64,000 bases of DNA. It comes from JALOKP01 sp963800865. Lineage in GTDB: Bacteria > Acidobacteriota > Polarisedimenticolia > J045. A program made the translations under genes and the position numbers. Under the pieces are notes generated by a model that saw only the letters and a program-made list of their open reading frames with translations, was not told where the DNA came from and ran no database searches. The stretch covers positions 62,001 through 126,000 of the forward strand of contig CAWDCL010000003.1 in assembly GCA_963800865.1 (NCBI GenBank), written 5' to 3'. Every line of letters starts with the position of its first letter. Within the stretch, counting starts at the first letter, position 1. This document shows positions 51,101 to 58,730 of the stretch, one piece after another.

Positions 51101-53541
51101 ACGATCCGCAGCACGATCTCGAGCAGGAGACCTCGATCGGGCAATCGTACATCGGCGTCCAGCGTGCCGTGTTCGATGACGCGCGCCGCGCCCTGCTGAT
51201 CGAAGGAGACGGCGTGCTCGAGTTCTACAACACCGCGTCGCTCCAACCGATCGGAGGCCCGAGCCAGCTCACCTGGTGGGAGAAGCTCGCCGGCGTGACG
51301 GATGACGCAATCTATACCGTGATCGACGTCGACGGAGGGACACGGATCGCGAGCATGCCGCACCCCATCCGCGACGGCGGCGCCAACGGGCAGCCTGCCG
51401 CCGCCTTCACGGTCGAGGCCCCGACCTTCGAGCCGGGCGCTCTCGTCACGTTCGACGCATCCTCGAGCGACGATCCGAACGACGGCCTCGCCGGGCTCCG
51501 CTTCCGTTGGGACCTCGACGGAGACGGTTCCTGGGACACGCAACTCCTGCCCGATCCCGTGATCCGCTACCGCTACGCGGACGCGGGGTCTCGCGTTGTC
51601 CGCCTCCAGGCCCGGGACCGGCTCGGCCTCGAGTCGACGGCGTCACGCCGCGTCGACATCCCAGTCCCCGATTCCCAGCGGCTCGGCGGGCCGACGGTGC
51701 CGCTGTTCGCCATCCGGGCCGCAGCCGCCGACGCGGCGTTCGAAACCAAGCGCCCTGTCGTCTGGGTGGCGGATCCGGCGTCGCACAGGGTCGTTGCAAC
51801 CGCCCTCGAGACGGGACTACTCGTCCGCGAGGTCCGTTTCGAAGGGGGACTGCCGGAGCGACTCGCGTTGTCTCCCGACGGGGAACTCCTTGCCGTCTCG
51901 CTGCCGAAGAGCGCAGCGGAACGGGAGAGTACGGCTGGCGCCGTCGCCGTGATCGACGCGCCATCGGGTGCCGTCCTTGCATCGATTGCCCTCACGTTCG
52001 ACCCGCGGGACGTCGCGGTAAGCAACGATGGTCGGGTGTTCGTGGTCGGGGAGGTTCCATTCCGACAGTATCTCGCGGTATACGACGCCGGTTCGGGACA
52101 CGAGTTGTCCCGACTCGAGTTCACGTACTACAACCGGGAGCTTGTTCTTCACCCCGGGGGGCGGTACGGCTACCTCCACCGGTACGGATATGGTGGCCCC
52201 GAGCTGCAGCGCTTCGACGTGGACGAGTCAGGATCCCTGCACCGTACTTCGTCCCGCGATCCTGACCCCCATGTCCAGGCAGGAGTGTGGATCGACCCTT
52301 CCGGGGAGTTCCTCCTGATCGGGTCGTCACGTATCTTCGACCTCGCCGCAGAGTCGGCGCGAGACCTGGTGCCGCGACCGTACCTGGCAGCGGACTACCT
52401 GTTCACTGCCGCCGCCTGGGACGACCGCAACAAGGAGCTCTACACCGCCTCCGGCGACCACCTCACCCGCTACGATGAAGCCGGCCGCCTCCAGCTCGAG
52501 TCGGTCCCCGGCCCCGCCAACGTCCTCGCCCTCGGCCGGTACGGCCGCCGCACCTATGTCGCCTACAAGGACGGCACCCGCACCCTCGTCAGCGCCCTCG
52601 ACGTCAACCACTCCCCGGTCGCCGACGCCGGTCCCGACCAGGTCGTCGAGTGCGACGGCACCGGAACGGTCCCGGTCACGCTCGACGGCACACGCTCCGA
52701 CGACTACGACTCCCGTCCCGGCACGAAGGACGACATCCTGCTCTACGCCTGGCAGGAAGGCGGAACCGCGCTTGCAGGCGGCGAGGCGCCCACCGCCACG
52801 GTCCCGCTGGCCCCCGGCCGCCACGACCTCACCCTGACCGTCACCGACCAGCTGCGCGCCACGGACGACGATGCCCTCATCGTCGACGTCCGCGACACGC
52901 TCCCGCCCGAGGTGACGATCACCGCGCCCGCACCGCTCGCCTGCTTCGGCCCGGACGCCGTCCCCGTCACCGTCGAGGCCAGCGCGGCCGACCGCTGCGC
53001 GACCGCCTCCGACCTCACCTACGACCCGCCCGGCGGACCGTCCTACGACCGCCACGGCGACTACGCCGTGACCGTCACGGCGAGCGATCCTTCCGGCAAC
53101 AGCGGCTCCTCCTCCGTCCCGTTCACGATCGATCTCGTGCGCCCGACCGTCCGGCTGATCGAGCCCCCCGGCGGCTGGGTCATCCCGCGCAACGCCCCGT
53201 TCGGCTTCTCCTTCACCTCGGCCGACGACGACGGGGCCGCGGGCGGCCCGGTTCACGAACTGGTCACGCTGGACGCTTGCCTGCTCTTCGACGGCAACAC
53301 CTTCGGCGACCGGGACGGGCTGCTCACCGACGAGACGCTCCTCTTCGACGACGCCGCGATCTGCGCGGCGATCGCGCGCTGCGGGGTCAGCAAGTGGGTC
53401 GACCCCAGGCTCGCGGTCGAGGTGCGGGACTGCGGCGGGAACGCGGCGCGCGCCACGAAGACGCTGCGCGGCACGATCACGCCCAACCCCTCGCTCTGCG
53501 CCCCGCGCCGGCCGAGGGGCCTGCAGCCCGACCTGCGCTAG
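48196..53541 (+). CDS. Giant protein segment 5: last module, three YVTN-type beta-propellers with PKD and HYR-like domains
   Basis: This 1780-codon stretch is unbroken. After the rest of module 7 come three beta-propellers (about 49200-50090, 50420-51360, 51680-52600). Their YVTN-like blades are of the form LALSPDGSTLFAAHE and ARIDIDSRTRTALMGLPFSP. PKD domains separate them (TIVFDATASTDPDDGPEDLR; LVTFDASSSDDPNDGLAGLR). A PKD-like domain (VADAGPDQVVECDGTG), an HYR/Ig-like domain (VTVTASDPSGNSGSSSVPF) and a C-terminal region ending at 53541 complete it. These folds are usual in large surface or extracellular proteins. No sortase or autotransporter tail is visible. Confidence 0.85.
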   Translation, partial: GGTARVVLEFVDGAAGIDLVGAGPGEVALRYEDIQRLGLELLAEERRDFESSPGYLVSGPPEAPWEWGAPSGGPRSATSGRRVWGTSLDGVTPSEQDDQWLETPPLRFASRPGPRVEFQHWIDSVANGLSARFCAVRGEEELVRLDQFVAPTDAWVPYRKQLALDHLRPVRLLFWWESEGLATAVNGWYVDDLVISGLEKTVSFLDPTADDDGDGLSNANELARGSDPDNQDSDRDGVADGSDNCPVIVNPDQADLVTPNGIGDVCDDGDGDGWADATDPCPAAFDALPLDFDLDSFGDACDNCPHLHNLDQADADGDGTGDACEADAGVPGPSHAPFRVPYYVTGYIVDPVRPLLYGIAPEKSAVVIFDLGTGLVAREFELPGTPRALALSPDGSTLFAAHEVDEWPGSFEVPSPRGMIARIDIDSRTRTALMGLPFSPSGVVATRELDLVVASDSYHARLDVLDGATGERLGRLPVQAAGLALHPADDAVYTSASSGSHWLRLLPGGRLEPGGDFDWTEDALFVDPDGGYLLGSSGRVALLDPLGHGVTAEGERLMEDWLGLVSFDRPHRSFFASGDYYSDSVFAFNQVSRLEFSRERISGYVLGLGVSGETLFLVYSSWYGNPWITTLPHPSLGGATNGCPVARLSASPGPPYTTNDTIVFDATASTDPDDGPEDLRYRFDLENDGTWDSAWSRSPVLSHRFEVAGSRTVRVQAMDRLGLASTAQVVVDVAFAEDPGSPVTGTTPFQLPFRVFSALVDAGRRVMWTIDASRQRLDVIDLATGAIATEFTFTEGRAESMALSPDRKRLAVVLSIPDPTSDSYVPVRYDLGQLAIFDAERPAKIAHYLTPFVPQQAVLTDGSLAVVRGLTASDYLLATVDALSGVERGRVVVAAAFNGGHLALHASQRRIYLAGVGEPRLRRFELLADGTLDETPLAVQPPGGSPPIWVDTLGTRLLSSTRKVYVTVDDPQHDLEQETSIGQSYIGVQRAVFDDARRALLIEGDGVLEFYNTASLQPIGGPSQLTWWEKLAGVTDDAIYTVIDVDGGTRIASMPHPIRDGGANGQPAAAFTVEAPTFEPGALVTFDASSSDDPNDGLAGLRFRWDLDGDGSWDTQLLPDPVIRYRYADAGSRVVRLQARDRLGLESTASRRVDIPVPDSQRLGGPTVPLFAIRAAAADAAFETKRPVVWVADPASHRVVATALETGLLVREVRFEGGLPERLALSPDGELLAVSLPKSAAERESTAGAVAVIDAPSGAVLASIALTFDPRDVAVSNDGRVFVVGEVPFRQYLAVYDAGSGHELSRLEFTYYNRELVLHPGGRYGYLHRYGYGGPELQRFDVDESGSLHRTSSRDPDPHVQAGVWIDPSGEFLLIGSSRIFDLAAESARDLVPRPYLAADYLFTAAAWDDRNKELYTASGDHLTRYDEAGRLQLESVPGPANVLALGRYGRRTYVAYKDGTRTLVSALDVNHSPVADAGPDQVVECDGTGTVPVTLDGTRSDDYDSRPGTKDDILLYAWQEGGTALAGGEAPTATVPLAPGRHDLTLTVTDQLRATDDDALIVDVRDTLPPEVTITAPAPLACFGPDAVPVTVEASAADRCATASDLTYDPPGGPSYDRHGDYAVTVTASDPSGNSGSSSVPFTIDLVRPTVRLIEPPGGWVIPRNAPFGFSFTSADDDGAAGGPVHELVTLDACLLFDGNTFGDRDGLLTDETLLFDDAAICAAIARCGVSKWVDPRLAVEVRDCGGNAARATKTLRGTITPNPSLCAPRRPRGLQPDLR

Positions 53542-54086
53542 GCGGCAGCGGGCGGGCCGCCCTCGACCGGACGGCCCGCCGCGCACCGCCGCGCAATCTC
53601 CAGCGTCACCGGCACCGCGACCGCCCAGGCCAGCGCCAGCCCGCCCCAGCGCCGCAGCGGGTCCGCCGCCAGCACGACCGCTCCCATCCGCTCCGCCGCC
53701 AGGTACGACAGCGGGCCGCTCACCGCGCCCAGCAGGGCCGCCACCGCCGGCCGCCCCTGCAGCCAGGCCATCGAGGAGCCCAGCGTGGTGGCATAGAGCG
53801 CCCAGAGCGCCGTGATCCACGGCGGGCAGGGCCAGGGCACGGCCGGCCAGGCCGGGAAGGCTGTCACCCCGGCCCAGCGCAGCAGCGTGTCGAGCAGCGT
53901 CCCGAGCGCGGCGACCGCGACCACCGTCTTGAAGCGCGCCCCGCGGTCGGGCGCGACCGCCAGCTGGAAGGCGACCAGCACCGTGGCCAGGATCGGCCCC
54001 GCCCACGGAAACCCCATCGCCGCGCCCGCGACGGTCGCCACCCAGCCGATCTGGAAGAACAGGAAGTTCGCGATCCTCTCGATCAC
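53538..54086 (-). CDS. Membrane protein, DUF2878 family
   Basis: The 182-residue product has about five hydrophobic helices. It starts with the DUF2878-like segment IERIANFLFFQIGWVATVAG. Asp and Arg lie in loops between the second and third helices (PDRGARFKTVVAVAALGTLL). GTG 54086 overlaps the stop of the DUF1365 gene by four bases (GTGA). In other bacteria this family travels with DUF1365 and FAD-dependent genes in fatty-acid modification operons. Its role is unknown. Its stop overlaps that of the giant gene on the opposite strand. Confidence 0.78.
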   Translation of the reverse strand: MIERIANFLFFQIGWVATVAGAAMGFPWAGPILATVLVAFQLAVAPDRGARFKTVVAVAALGTLLDTLLRWAGVTAFPAWPAVPWPCPPWITALWALYATTLGSSMAWLQGRPAVAALLGAVSGPLSYLAAERMGAVVLAADPLRRWGGLALAWAVAVPVTLEIARRCAAGRPVEGGPPAAA

Positions 54087-54859
54087 GGGCTGTCCTCGCC
54101 GGCCCGCCTCGCCGGGTGCGTGAAGAACGGCGTCCGCTTGAGCCAGAGCCGCAGCGCCTGCCAGTAGATCGCCGCCAGGACCTTGCCCGTCATGAACGGG
54201 TGCCACGCCAGCACCGCCGCCAGCGACGTCCCCGTGATCTCCCGCCGCGCCAGCGTCAGCGTCGCGTCGAGCAGCTTCCCGCCGCCGGAGAGGCAGTCCA
54301 TGTGGATTGCGAGGTGCCGCGCCGGGTCGACGAAGCGCCAGTCGTAGTCGATCGCCATCGGCATGAAGGGGGAGACGTGAAACTCCTTGGGGAAGCGGTA
54401 GCGGTGGCGCCCGTCGCGCCCCTCGTCGCGCGTCGGGTCGAGTACGTAGACGTGCCGTTCGCCCCACGGCGTGTTGTCGACCTCGGCGACGATCGTCTCG
54501 ACCTGCTCGCCGGCGGCGTCGAAGCAGTAGTAGATGCTCACCGGGTTGAAGCAGTAGCCGAAGTAGGCGAGGTGGGTCAGCAGGCGGATCGGCCCGGCGG
54601 GCTCCCGTCCCGTCGCCGCGCGCACCTGCTCGCTCACCGCCTGCTTCAGCGGCACGGCCGGGTCGCCGAGGTGATCGGCGCGCCGGAAGCGCGCCGGCGC
54701 CGGCCGCTGCGCCGACCAGAACCAGCGCCCGCGGAACAGCTCCGGCAGTTCGTCCAGGTCGAGGTACATCAGGAACACGCGGTAGGAGAACGCGTGCGGG
54801 TGCGGCGCGAAGCGACGGTGCCGCACCCAGCCGGCGTAGATCGCGCTGGCGCGGCTCAC
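54083..54859 (-). CDS. DUF1365 protein, fatty-acid modification operon
   Basis: The 258-residue product has the DUF1365 signatures (IYAGWVRHRRFAPHPHAFSY, then RVFLMYLDLDELPELFRGRW; YFGYCFNPVSIYYCFD; FPKEFHVSPFMPMAIDYDWR). The family is found with FAD-dependent oxidoreductases in cyclopropane or furan fatty-acid loci. As I recall it, a DUF1365-type protein (UfaO) is tied to oxygen insertion in furan fatty acids in Rhodobacter, and this gene sits in the same order. Start GTG 54859 overlaps the upstream stop. The reaction here is inference. Confidence 0.82.
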   Translation of the reverse strand: MSRASAIYAGWVRHRRFAPHPHAFSYRVFLMYLDLDELPELFRGRWFWSAQRPAPARFRRADHLGDPAVPLKQAVSEQVRAATGREPAGPIRLLTHLAYFGYCFNPVSIYYCFDAAGEQVETIVAEVDNTPWGERHVYVLDPTRDEGRDGRHRYRFPKEFHVSPFMPMAIDYDWRFVDPARHLAIHMDCLSGGGKLLDATLTLARREITGTSLAAVLAWHPFMTGKVLAAIYWQALRLWLKRTPFFTHPARRAGEDSP

Positions 54860-56139
54860 AGCGTCATCCCGAAGCGCTCGGTCACCGCGAGCGCGCTCTT
54901 CGCCCCGTCCTCGTGGAACCCGTACCCCCAGTAGGCGCCGCAGAACGAGGTCCGGCGCACGCCGTTGATCTCCTCCCACCGGGCCTGCGCGTCGATCGAG
55001 GCGGGGGTGTAGAGGGGGTGGTGATAGACGATCCGGCGGATCGCCGCCGCCGGATCGATCGCCTGCTCGGCGTTCAGCGTGACGAAGACGTTCCGCGGGC
55101 CGGGGAGCGCCTGCAGCCGGTTCATCCAGTAGGTCAGGACCAGGCGGTCGCCCGTCGGGCGATCTTCCCGCGCGCCGTCCGTCGGTCCGCCGCCCGCGCA
55201 CCGCAGGTAGTTCCAGCTGGCCCAGGCCTTCGGCCGGCACGGCATCGGCGACGGATCGGTGTGCAGGACCGCGACGTTCTCGGGGTAGGGGAACGCCGAG
55301 AGGATCTCGCGCTCGACCGGGTCGGCGTCGGCCAGCAGTGCCAGCGCCTGGTCGGCGTGGCAGGCCAGCACGACCTCGTCGAAGCGCAGCGGCTCGGCGC
55401 CGCGCGGGGTCACCAGCGCGTGCGTCACGTGCCGCTCGACGCGCGCGACCGGCGTTCCGGTCAGCACGCGGCCCGTGAAACGCCCGATCAGCGCCTCGAC
55501 GTAGCGGCGCGATCCGCCGCGGACGGTCCGCCAGACCGGCCGCTCGTCGACCGAGAGCATCCCGTGGTTGGCGAAGAAACGGACGAAGAAGCGCGCCGGG
55601 AACCCGAACATCGTCTCCGGCCGCGCCGACCAGATCGCCGCCCCCATCGGAACGATGTAGTCCTCGACGAACCCGGCCGAGTAGCGCCCGGCCTCCAGCA
55701 TCTGCCCCAGCGTCAGGCCGTCCTCCGGCAGCTCGAGGATCCGCGGCGCGTCGCGGTGAAAGCGCAGGATGTCGCGCACCATCCGCAGGAAGCGCGGCGA
55801 GAGCAGGTTGCGGCGCTGGGCGAAGAGCGTGTCGAGGCTCGCCCCGTTGTACTCGAGACTCCGCGCGGCGCAGCGGACCGAGAAGCTCATGTCGGAGGGC
55901 TGCGACGCGACGCCGAGCCGGTCGAGCAGCCGGATGAAGGTCGGGTAGGTCCAGTCGTTGAAGACGATGAAGCCGGTGTCGATCGCGCGGACCGTGCCAT
56001 CGGGCTCCGTCACGTCGACGGTGTGGGTGTGGCCGCCGAGCCGCGCGTCGGCCTCGAACAGCGTGACGTCGTGCTCGCGGCCCAGGATGTACGCGGCGAG
56101 CAGCCCGGAGATCCCCGCCCCGACGACCGCGACCTTCAC
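54856..56139 (-). CDS. FAD-dependent amine oxidase-like oxidoreductase (fatty-acid operon)
   Basis: The 427-residue flavoprotein has the FAD-binding Rossmann start (MKVAVVGAGISGLLAAYILG) and ADARLGGHTHTVDV. The LPEDGLTLGQMLEAGRYSAG and YWMNRLQALPGPRNVFVTLN segments are typical of the NAD/FAD amine-oxidase family found beside DUF1365 and cyclopropane synthases. In Rhodobacter a homologous gene (UfaD) is reported to act on methylated fatty acids. It sits between a desaturase (16 bases upstream) and DUF1365 (overlapping), so one operon. Substrate is inferred from context. Confidence 0.87.
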   Translation of the reverse strand: MKVAVVGAGISGLLAAYILGREHDVTLFEADARLGGHTHTVDVTEPDGTVRAIDTGFIVFNDWTYPTFIRLLDRLGVASQPSDMSFSVRCAARSLEYNGASLDTLFAQRRNLLSPRFLRMVRDILRFHRDAPRILELPEDGLTLGQMLEAGRYSAGFVEDYIVPMGAAIWSARPETMFGFPARFFVRFFANHGMLSVDERPVWRTVRGGSRRYVEALIGRFTGRVLTGTPVARVERHVTHALVTPRGAEPLRFDEVVLACHADQALALLADADPVEREILSAFPYPENVAVLHTDPSPMPCRPKAWASWNYLRCAGGGPTDGAREDRPTGDRLVLTYWMNRLQALPGPRNVFVTLNAEQAIDPAAAIRRIVYHHPLYTPASIDAQARWEEINGVRRTSFCGAYWGYGFHEDGAKSALAVTERFGMTL

Positions 56140-56155
56140 GCCGCCTCCCCGCGGC

Positions 56156-57114
56156 TCAGGCCGCCGCCCGTTCCGTCCGCCACGAGTCCCTGACGCGCGC
56201 CGGCACCGGCTTGAGGTCCCAGATCACGCCGAGCCATTTCAGCAGCAGGAGCCCGTAGTAGGTGGGATCGAACTCCCACCAGTAGAACCCCTGGCGCGCC
56301 GCGGCGGGGTAACGGTGGTGGTTGTTGTGCCAGCCCTCACCGAGCGTGATCACGGCCAGCAGCCAGCTGTTGCGGCTGTCGTCGCGGTCGGCGTAGCGGC
56401 GCCGGCCGATCCGGTGGGCCAGCGAGTTGATCGTGAAGGTGCCGTGCAGCAGCGCGACCGTCGAGATGCAGAAGCCCCAGACCAGCAGCTGCGGCCCGGT
56501 GACGCCGAGAGCGCCGGGGCCCACGCCTCGAGCGCCTCGCCCAGCCCGAACAGCGCGGCCGCGAACAGCGCCGGGACGAGGATGTCGAAGCGGTCGAGGA
56601 AGCGCAGCTCGGGAAACTTCGCCAGGTCGGGGACCAGGCGCAGGCGGGTCGGGAAGTTGGCACGGGCAGTGATCCACCCGACGTGTGCCCAGAGCAGGCC
56701 GTGCCGGCGCGGAGAGTGGACGTCCGGCTCGTCGTCCGAGTGGGCGTGGTGGTGCCGGTGGTGCGCTGCCCACCAGAGCGGGCCGCGCTGCACGCTCGTC
56801 ATCCCGAGCACCGCGAAGGCGAACTGGCCGGCGCGGGTCGTCTTGAACGTCCGGTGCGAGAAGTAGCGGTGGTAGAAGCCGGTGATCGAGAACATCCGCA
56901 CGACGTAGAGCAGCGCGGCCGTCGCGACGGAGAACCAGCTCCAGCCGACCCAGATCACGGCGAGGCAGGCGACGTGCAGCCCGACGAACGGCGCGACGCG
57001 CAGCCAGTCGACCTGCAGCCGCCCGGCTTCGTCCTGCTCCGGTCCGGCGTGACTGTCGACCCAGCGCAGCAGCGCGGTCGCGACGGCGCGCAGGCGGTCG
57101 CCGGGCGCGGGCAT
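56156..57114 (-). CDS. Fatty acid desaturase, delta-9 type (frameshift near 56515)
   Basis: The restored product is about 319 residues. It has the three histidine boxes of membrane fatty-acid desaturases: HRYFSHR, HHRHHHAHSD, and EGWHNNHHR near the C-terminus. The first two are in one frame and the last is in another. The change falls at a GC run at about 56510-56520, where adding one G restores LEAWAPGALGVTG. Hydrophobic segments surround the boxes. It would place a double bond in a fatty acyl chain. Being upstream of the FAD, DUF1365 and DUF2878 genes, it may supply the unsaturated substrate for that operon. Confidence 0.85.
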
Positions 57115-57133
57115 CGCGGCCGCCGTCCCCGGA

Positions 57134-57910
57134 TCAGCCGCCGCTCGGGCCGGCCGCTCCGACCGGCTCGATGAGCAGCGGGATCGACGGGTCGAGGGCC
57201 AGGTAGAGGCGGCGCGCGTCGTCCGGCGTCATGAAGAGGGTCACGCGCGTCGAGATCGGCTGCCCGCTCATCCAGTGCCGGAAGCCGGTCCACCCCTCCT
57301 CGAACTGGAACCACAGCCGCCGCATCCGGCTCCTGAAGTCCTGCGCCGGCGGCTCGCCGCGGATCACGACGTCGAGGTCCGGCTCGAAGTGCAGCCGGTA
57401 GACCGGGGGGATGCCGGCGTACGTCTGCGCCCGGAAGGAGGAAAGCGAGTCGGCCAGCGAGGCCGGCTTGGCGGCGGCACTCCCGTCGCCGCTCGCGTCC
57501 CCGTCGGGGGCGGGTGCGGCGCCGCTCGCCGTGCCGCTCGCCGCCTGCACCGAGGCCTGCTCCTGCCCGGCGGAGGGCGGCGTGATCACCGGCCGGTCCG
57601 GCTCGTCGACCTCGGACGCGAGCGTGAACCCGAGCGCCGGCCACTGCGGCGTACCGCCCCCGCGGAGCCGCGACACCCCGATCACCGCGTGCTCGAGCGG
57701 AAAGCGCTTGAGGGTGACGCCGATCACGCGCAGCTCCAGCACCCGGGCCGCGGGATCGAGCACGAGGTAGAACTTCTGGTTCTTCGCCGCCTCGTACTCG
57801 AGCTGCAGGAAGGCGGCCTGTGCGGCTCCATTCCTGGAGCCGTCGCCGCCGCCCAGGGCGGGAAGCGCAAGCGCGGCCAGCACCGCTGCAGCGACGGCGG
57901 TACGGCGCAT
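57134..57910 (-). CDS. Secreted protein of unknown function, L,D-transpeptidase neighbour
   Basis: The 258-residue product has a signal peptide (MRRTAVAAAVLAALALPALG) and no recognised domain. It has an ordered N-terminal part (QNKFYLVLDPAARVLELRV-like strands), a Ser/Ala/Pro-rich spacer of about 60 residues, and a C-terminal beta/alpha region (WFQFEEGWTGFRHWMSGQPI). ATG 57910 overlaps the stop of the L,D-transpeptidase gene (ATGA), so the two are coupled. It may be a periplasmic helper or regulator of that enzyme. The 19-base gap to the desaturase suggests read-through but a separate function. Confidence 0.7.
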   Translation of the reverse strand: MRRTAVAAAVLAALALPALGGGDGSRNGAAQAAFLQLEYEAAKNQKFYLVLDPAARVLELRVIGVTLKRFPLEHAVIGVSRLRGGGTPQWPALGFTLASEVDEPDRPVITPPSAGQEQASVQAASGTASGAAPAPDGDASGDGSAAAKPASLADSLSSFRAQTYAGIPPVYRLHFEPDLDVVIRGEPPAQDFRSRMRRLWFQFEEGWTGFRHWMSGQPISTRVTLFMTPDDARRLYLALDPSIPLLIEPVGAAGPSGG

Positions 57911-58647
57911 CAGAACAACAACACCGGCGTACCGACCGGCGACGCCTGGAAGACCGCCTCGAGGTCGTCGTCGCCCAGCCGGATGCAGCCGTGCGTGACC
58001 GGGCGCCCGAGGTATCGCTGGTAGAGCGTGCCGTGGATCATGTAGCCGTCGCCGAGGTAGAGCGCATAGGCGCCCAGCGTCGCCTCGTCGATCCGCTCGC
58101 TCCACTTCCTGGGGAGCGGCTCGCCCTCTTCCACGAAGGCCCAGTCGGGCTTCGTCCAGACCGGATCCTTCTTCTTCTCCTTCACCTTCCGCACGCCGCG
58201 CGGCGTGTCGAAGATCCACTCCTTCCCCGACTTCGGGTCGCGCAGGATCGCTCCCGTGCCGGCCGAGCAGACCGCCTCGCGCAGGACCTCGTCGCCGCGG
58301 CGCAGCCAGACCTTCTGCTCCACCACGTCGACGACGATGTAGGTCCCCTTCGGCTGCAGCGCGGCGAACTGCTTTTCCAGCTTCGTCAGCGCCTTGGCCG
58401 GCGGCGTGGCCGGCAGCGCCGGCAGTCCCGCGGAAGCGACGGGCGCGTACGCGTACCCGCCGAGGTAGGCGACGATCAAGGCCACCCCGGCGGCCCCGGC
58501 CAGCACCCCCAGGAACCCCGCCAGCGCCCACAGCAGCGTGCGCCCGCGCCCGGAGCGTCGCCGGGGCGCCGGCCGCGGCGGCGCGGGGACAGACGTCGCC
58601 GGCTGCGGAACCGGTGTGCCGGGGGCGTTGTCGATGGGTTGGGACAC
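57910..58647 (-). CDS. L,D-transpeptidase (YkuD domain), membrane-anchored
   Basis: The 245-residue enzyme forms 3-3 peptidoglycan crosslinks or anchors lipoproteins. It has a Pro-rich cytoplasmic stretch and one membrane helix (about residues 35-65). A Lys-rich linker and a YkuD domain follow (GTYIVVDVVEQKVWLRRGDE). The catalytic motif is MIHGTLYQRYLGRPVTHGCI, then RLGDDD, with the nucleophilic Cys in THGCI. Its stop overlaps the next gene. A second L,D-transpeptidase lies upstream on the same strand. Confidence 0.92.
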   Translation of the reverse strand: MSQPIDNAPGTPVPQPATSVPAPPRPAPRRRSGRGRTLLWALAGFLGVLAGAAGVALIVAYLGGYAYAPVASAGLPALPATPPAKALTKLEKQFAALQPKGTYIVVDVVEQKVWLRRGDEVLREAVCSAGTGAILRDPKSGKEWIFDTPRGVRKVKEKKKDPVWTKPDWAFVEEGEPLPRKWSERIDEATLGAYALYLGDGYMIHGTLYQRYLGRPVTHGCIRLGDDDLEAVFQASPVGTPVLLF

Positions 58648-58730
58648 GGGGGAAACTCCGGGGGCGAACCGCCTCTCACGCTACGACAACTGCGCCGGGC
58701 GGACAAGTTCAGCGGGCGCGGCGGAGGGGG

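Larger units (their letters stand above)
40785..53541 (+). pseudogene. Giant secreted modular protein: 7x(Ig-like, jelly-roll-like, TSP3) plus beta-propellers, broken by ~14 frameshifts
   Basis: One gene of about 4250 codons when frames are joined. It has a signal peptide (LLAVLTLAVCFAVTPALA) and calcium-binding thrombospondin type 3 repeats (DLDGDGVEDAVDNC). Seven modules follow (see repeat entry), then three propellers with PKD and HYR-like domains. Apparent frame changes fall near 41319, 42805, 42990, 43100, 43503, 43970, 44710, 45165, 45353, 45445, 46040, 46440, 46565 and 48195. The sequence on both sides of each matches the same paralogous module, so the reading is sound. None falls after 48195. 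Either the consensus is poor here or the gene is decaying. The stop overlaps the convergent DUF2878 gene. Confidence 0.75.
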
